Assembly (NCBI GenBank): GCA_020637335.1
Contig: JACJWC010000003.1
Coordinates: 124,001 to 188,000, forward strand
DNA from: Acidobacteriota bacterium
GTDB taxonomy: Bacteria; Acidobacteriota; Holophagae; Acanthopleuribacterales; Acanthopleuribacteraceae
Direction of reading: 5' to 3'
Length of the DNA: 64,000 bases
The translations under genes and the position numbers were made by a program. The notes beneath the pieces are model-generated. The model searched no databases and was not told the origin of the DNA. It saw only the letters and a program-made list of their open reading frames with translations. Positions 62,124-64,000 of the stretch are shown piece after piece (position 1 is the first letter of the stretch; each line of letters starts with the position of its first letter).

Positions 62124-62730
62124 TCCAAGCGCGACCGTTTTCAAATCGAACTCGATCGGCGCGAAACCATTCAATCACCTCAGGCAACGCCTCACATTCC
62201 AGGGCAAACACCTTGCGCTGGATGCTGCTCGGATCATCGTCGTCCTCTAGCGTAACGGCCCGCTGCAAAAGGATAGGGCCTGCATCGTAATCTTCCGTGA
62301 CCAAATGGACGGTACACCCGGACACGCGGCATCCGCGTGCATAAACTGCGCGGTGGACGTGCATGCCGTAAAAACCTTTGCCACAAAAAGCGGGAATTAA
62401 ACTGGGATGGATGTTAATGCAACGCTCTAAATAAGGCTCTTGGGGCAAGAACGGTTTCAGAAAACCGCCAAGCACGACTAAATCGACTCCGGTTTGCACC
62501 AGGAGCCGGTGGATTTCAGTGCTGAAGGCTTGAACATCACCATTTTGTAAACTGACTACCCAATGCGGTACGCCCAAACGCGCGGCGTGTTCGAGCCCAC
62601 CCGCGTTGGGATTGGATGAGACCAAACACACGATTTCGGCATTGAGTTCGCCAGTCAGAATTCGGTTGTGTAAATTGAGGAAGGTGGTTCCGGAACCCGA
62701 AATCAAAATGCCGAGCCGAATGGGTTTCAC
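62107..62730 (-). CDS. purN: Phosphoribosylglycinamide formyltransferase PurN
   Basis: 207 residues, GTG start that overlaps the upstream gene's stop (GTGA). The folate-dependent formyltransferase signatures are visible: LISGSGTTFLNL, INIHPSLIPAFCGKGFYG (catalytic His) and SGCTVHLVTEDYDAGPILLQ (catalytic Asp). The usual Asn of the active site (NIHP) is kept. It transfers a formyl group to GAR in purine synthesis. It follows the sigma-54 activator gene directly, so both may share a transcript. An overlapping pair with purM ends this transcription unit. Confidence 0.94.
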   Translation of the reverse strand: MKPIRLGILISGSGTTFLNLHNRILTGELNAEIVCLVSSNPNAGGLEHAARLGVPHWVVSLQNGDVQAFSTEIHRLLVQTGVDLVVLGGFLKPFLPQEPYLERCINIHPSLIPAFCGKGFYGMHVHRAVYARGCRVSGCTVHLVTEDYDAGPILLQRAVTLEDDDDPSSIQRKVFALECEALPEVIEWFRADRVRFENGRAWISAAN

Positions 62731-64000
62731 GTATCCTCCTTGCTCAAAATCCCAACGTCAACACCAGCCCGTTTAAGCAGTTTGTAGAACAAGGTGCGGT
62801 TAATGCCGGCCTGTTCAGCCGCCTTGCGCGGGCTATTACCCACTGATTCCAGAAGTTGCATGAGAAAACGACGTTCCAAATCACGGCTGTAGGTCTGAGC
62901 GAGGTGCTCAACTTCCCGTTTGAGGTCGTTTAAACTATCGCGATCGGTCGGCACGTAGGTATCGTATTTTTCAAAGGGGTGCAAACGATAGGTCGGTTGA
63001 ATCGGTTGGGTAGCACTCTTGCGAATTTCTTCGGGAAGGTCGCGCAACTCAATTTGTTCACCACTGGCCATTACCACTGTCCGCTGAATCACATTTTCTA
63101 ATTCGCGCACGTTTCCGGGCCAGTGATAGTGTTCCAGACAATCGTAAACCAGTGGATCAACCGTGCGTCGCGACGCTCGGCTCTTGGAGATGAAGCGCTG
63201 AAAAAAGGTCTCGGCCAGAATGTGCAAGTCCTTTCCGCGCTCGCGCAAAGAAGGGATTACGACGGGAATAACATGAACGCGGTAATACAAATCCTCGCGG
63301 AACCGACCCTTTTCGACCAAGTGTTTTAAATCGCGGTGGGTAGCCACCACGATGCGCGCATCGGAATGAATGGTCTGATTCCCACCCACACGGGTGAAGG
63401 TTTTTTCTTGCAGGTAACGCAGTAACTTGGCTTGGAAGGCCAACGGCATCTCGCCGATTTCATCGAGGAAAAGGGTGCCGCTGTTGGCCTGTTCAACCCG
63501 GCCAATTTTGCGATAGTAGGCGCCAGTAAATGAGCCCTTTTCATGGCCAAACATTTCGCTTTCAATCAGCTCCGAAGGGATTGCCGAACAGTTAATGGCG
63601 ATAAATGGCCCTTTACTGCGTGGGCTGTTTTGATGTAAGTGTTTGGCGAATAGTTCTTTACCTGTCCCGCTCTCGCCGTGAATAAAAACGGTGGCTTCTG
63701 AATTGGCAGCTTTTTCAATCGATTCCAAGGCTGCGAGGAAGCGTTCATCCTCACCTAATATGGGACGGTTGGCGCGCGGTACGAGACTTTGAGCCGTTGG
63801 TTTTGTCGGGTTAATGGGCATTTCAAGCGGGGAAAAGTGGCGGGCCACTAAAAGGTTTACCAGGGCCAAATCCTGATCAATGACCAGGAGACGCTCGCCT
63901 TTTATACGTGGGAATGGCAGCTTGTGGGTGCACAAGACCAGCAAGGTATGATCGCCATCTAGGACCCACCGGCGCACGGCATGTTGGGCCACTTCAGGCA
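62727..64000 (-). CDS. Sigma-54-dependent transcriptional activator, N-terminal part cut off
   Basis: At least 424 codons are visible; the frame is still open at the window edge, so the start is outside. The first 75 residues are not clearly a known sensor. The AAA+ domain has GESGTGKELFAK (Walker A), EKGSFTGAYYRK (the GAFTGA loop that contacts sigma-54, here GSFTGA), GTLFLDEIGEMPLAFQAKLL (Walker B) and WPGNVRELENVIQRTV. A Fis-type helix-turn-helix (NSPRKAAEQAGINRTLFYKL) ends the protein. It opens the promoter complex of sigma-54, whose gene starts the window on the left. The next gene is purN with a four-base overlap. Confidence 0.92.
   Translation of the reverse strand, partial: PEVAQHAVRRWVLDGDHTLLVLCTHKLPFPRIKGERLLVIDQDLALVNLLVARHFSPLEMPINPTKPTAQSLVPRANRPILGEDERFLAALESIEKAANSEATVFIHGESGTGKELFAKHLHQNSPRSKGPFIAINCSAIPSELIESEMFGHEKGSFTGAYYRKIGRVEQANSGTLFLDEIGEMPLAFQAKLLRYLQEKTFTRVGGNQTIHSDARIVVATHRDLKHLVEKGRFREDLYYRVHVIPVVIPSLRERGKDLHILAETFFQRFISKSRASRRTVDPLVYDCLEHYHWPGNVRELENVIQRTVVMASGEQIELRDLPEEIRKSATQPIQPTYRLHPFEKYDTYVPTDRDSLNDLKREVEHLAQTYSRDLERRFLMQLLESVGNSPRKAAEQAGINRTLFYKLLKRAGVDVGILSKEDT

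Overview
The window reads as chromosomal DNA from a free-living Gram-negative bacterium with tightly packed genes. LPS-export genes, a sigma-54 system, LysM/amidase wall enzymes, an arginine repressor and many secreted beta-rich proteins point to a didermal, probably environmental lineage. An acyl-CoA-binding protein, a Ser/Thr kinase fusion and dockerin-like tails would fit Acidobacteriota or a similar deep-branching phylum, but that placement is only an inference. No phage, IS element, plasmid gene or CRISPR array was found, and no gene-free stretch exceeds 300 bases.

Left part (1-12.7 kb). A minus-strand operon accA-recJ-lptC/A-lptB-rpoN, with a good sigma-70-type promoter at 5712-5740, links fatty-acid supply, DNA repair, LPS export and sigma-54. 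Next come a methyltransferase (minus) and a plus-strand signalling run: an FHA-GAF adenylate cyclase, an HD-GYP c-di-GMP phosphodiesterase, a TPR lipoprotein, a small roadblock-like protein and ftsY. Two 14-bp tandem arrays separate ftsY from the convergent genes after it.

Middle (12.7-39 kb). A CoA-transferase/acyl-CoA-binding-protein pair, an HD hydrolase, an AT-richer exported propeller protein and an ADP-ribosylglycohydrolase are followed by a rare CoaD-CoaE fusion and a kinase/alpha-beta hydrolase/degenerate cyclase fusion. Then come tex, a VOC protein, a secreted deiminase with an M28 peptidase, secreted unknowns and a phosphatase group. The block tRNA-Ser / SRP RNA / dnaX / ybaB / recR keeps a conserved bacterial order, and dnaX carries an A10 slippage site that should give short (gamma) and long (tau) products. 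Just after it, two neighbouring divergent genes, a rhomboid protease and a beta-helix protein, are each interrupted by one in-frame stop.

Right part (39-64 kb). nagZ, argH-argG and divergent argR come first; the argGH promoter contains an ARG-box-like operator. argR is followed by a USP-like protein and an ArsB/NhaD-type transporter. Envelope genes follow: tail-specific protease, gamma-carbonic anhydrase, DUF523, murB, LysM amidase, a YibQ-type deacetylase and a membrane flippase-like protein. The last block holds topoisomerase IV (parE, parC), a menaquinone/ubiquinone methyltransferase, purM, convergent purN and a sigma-54 activator that runs off the window. Start codons were chosen by Shine-Dalgarno sequences and family starts, so several differ from the longest open frame. 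All assignments rest on motifs recognised by eye.
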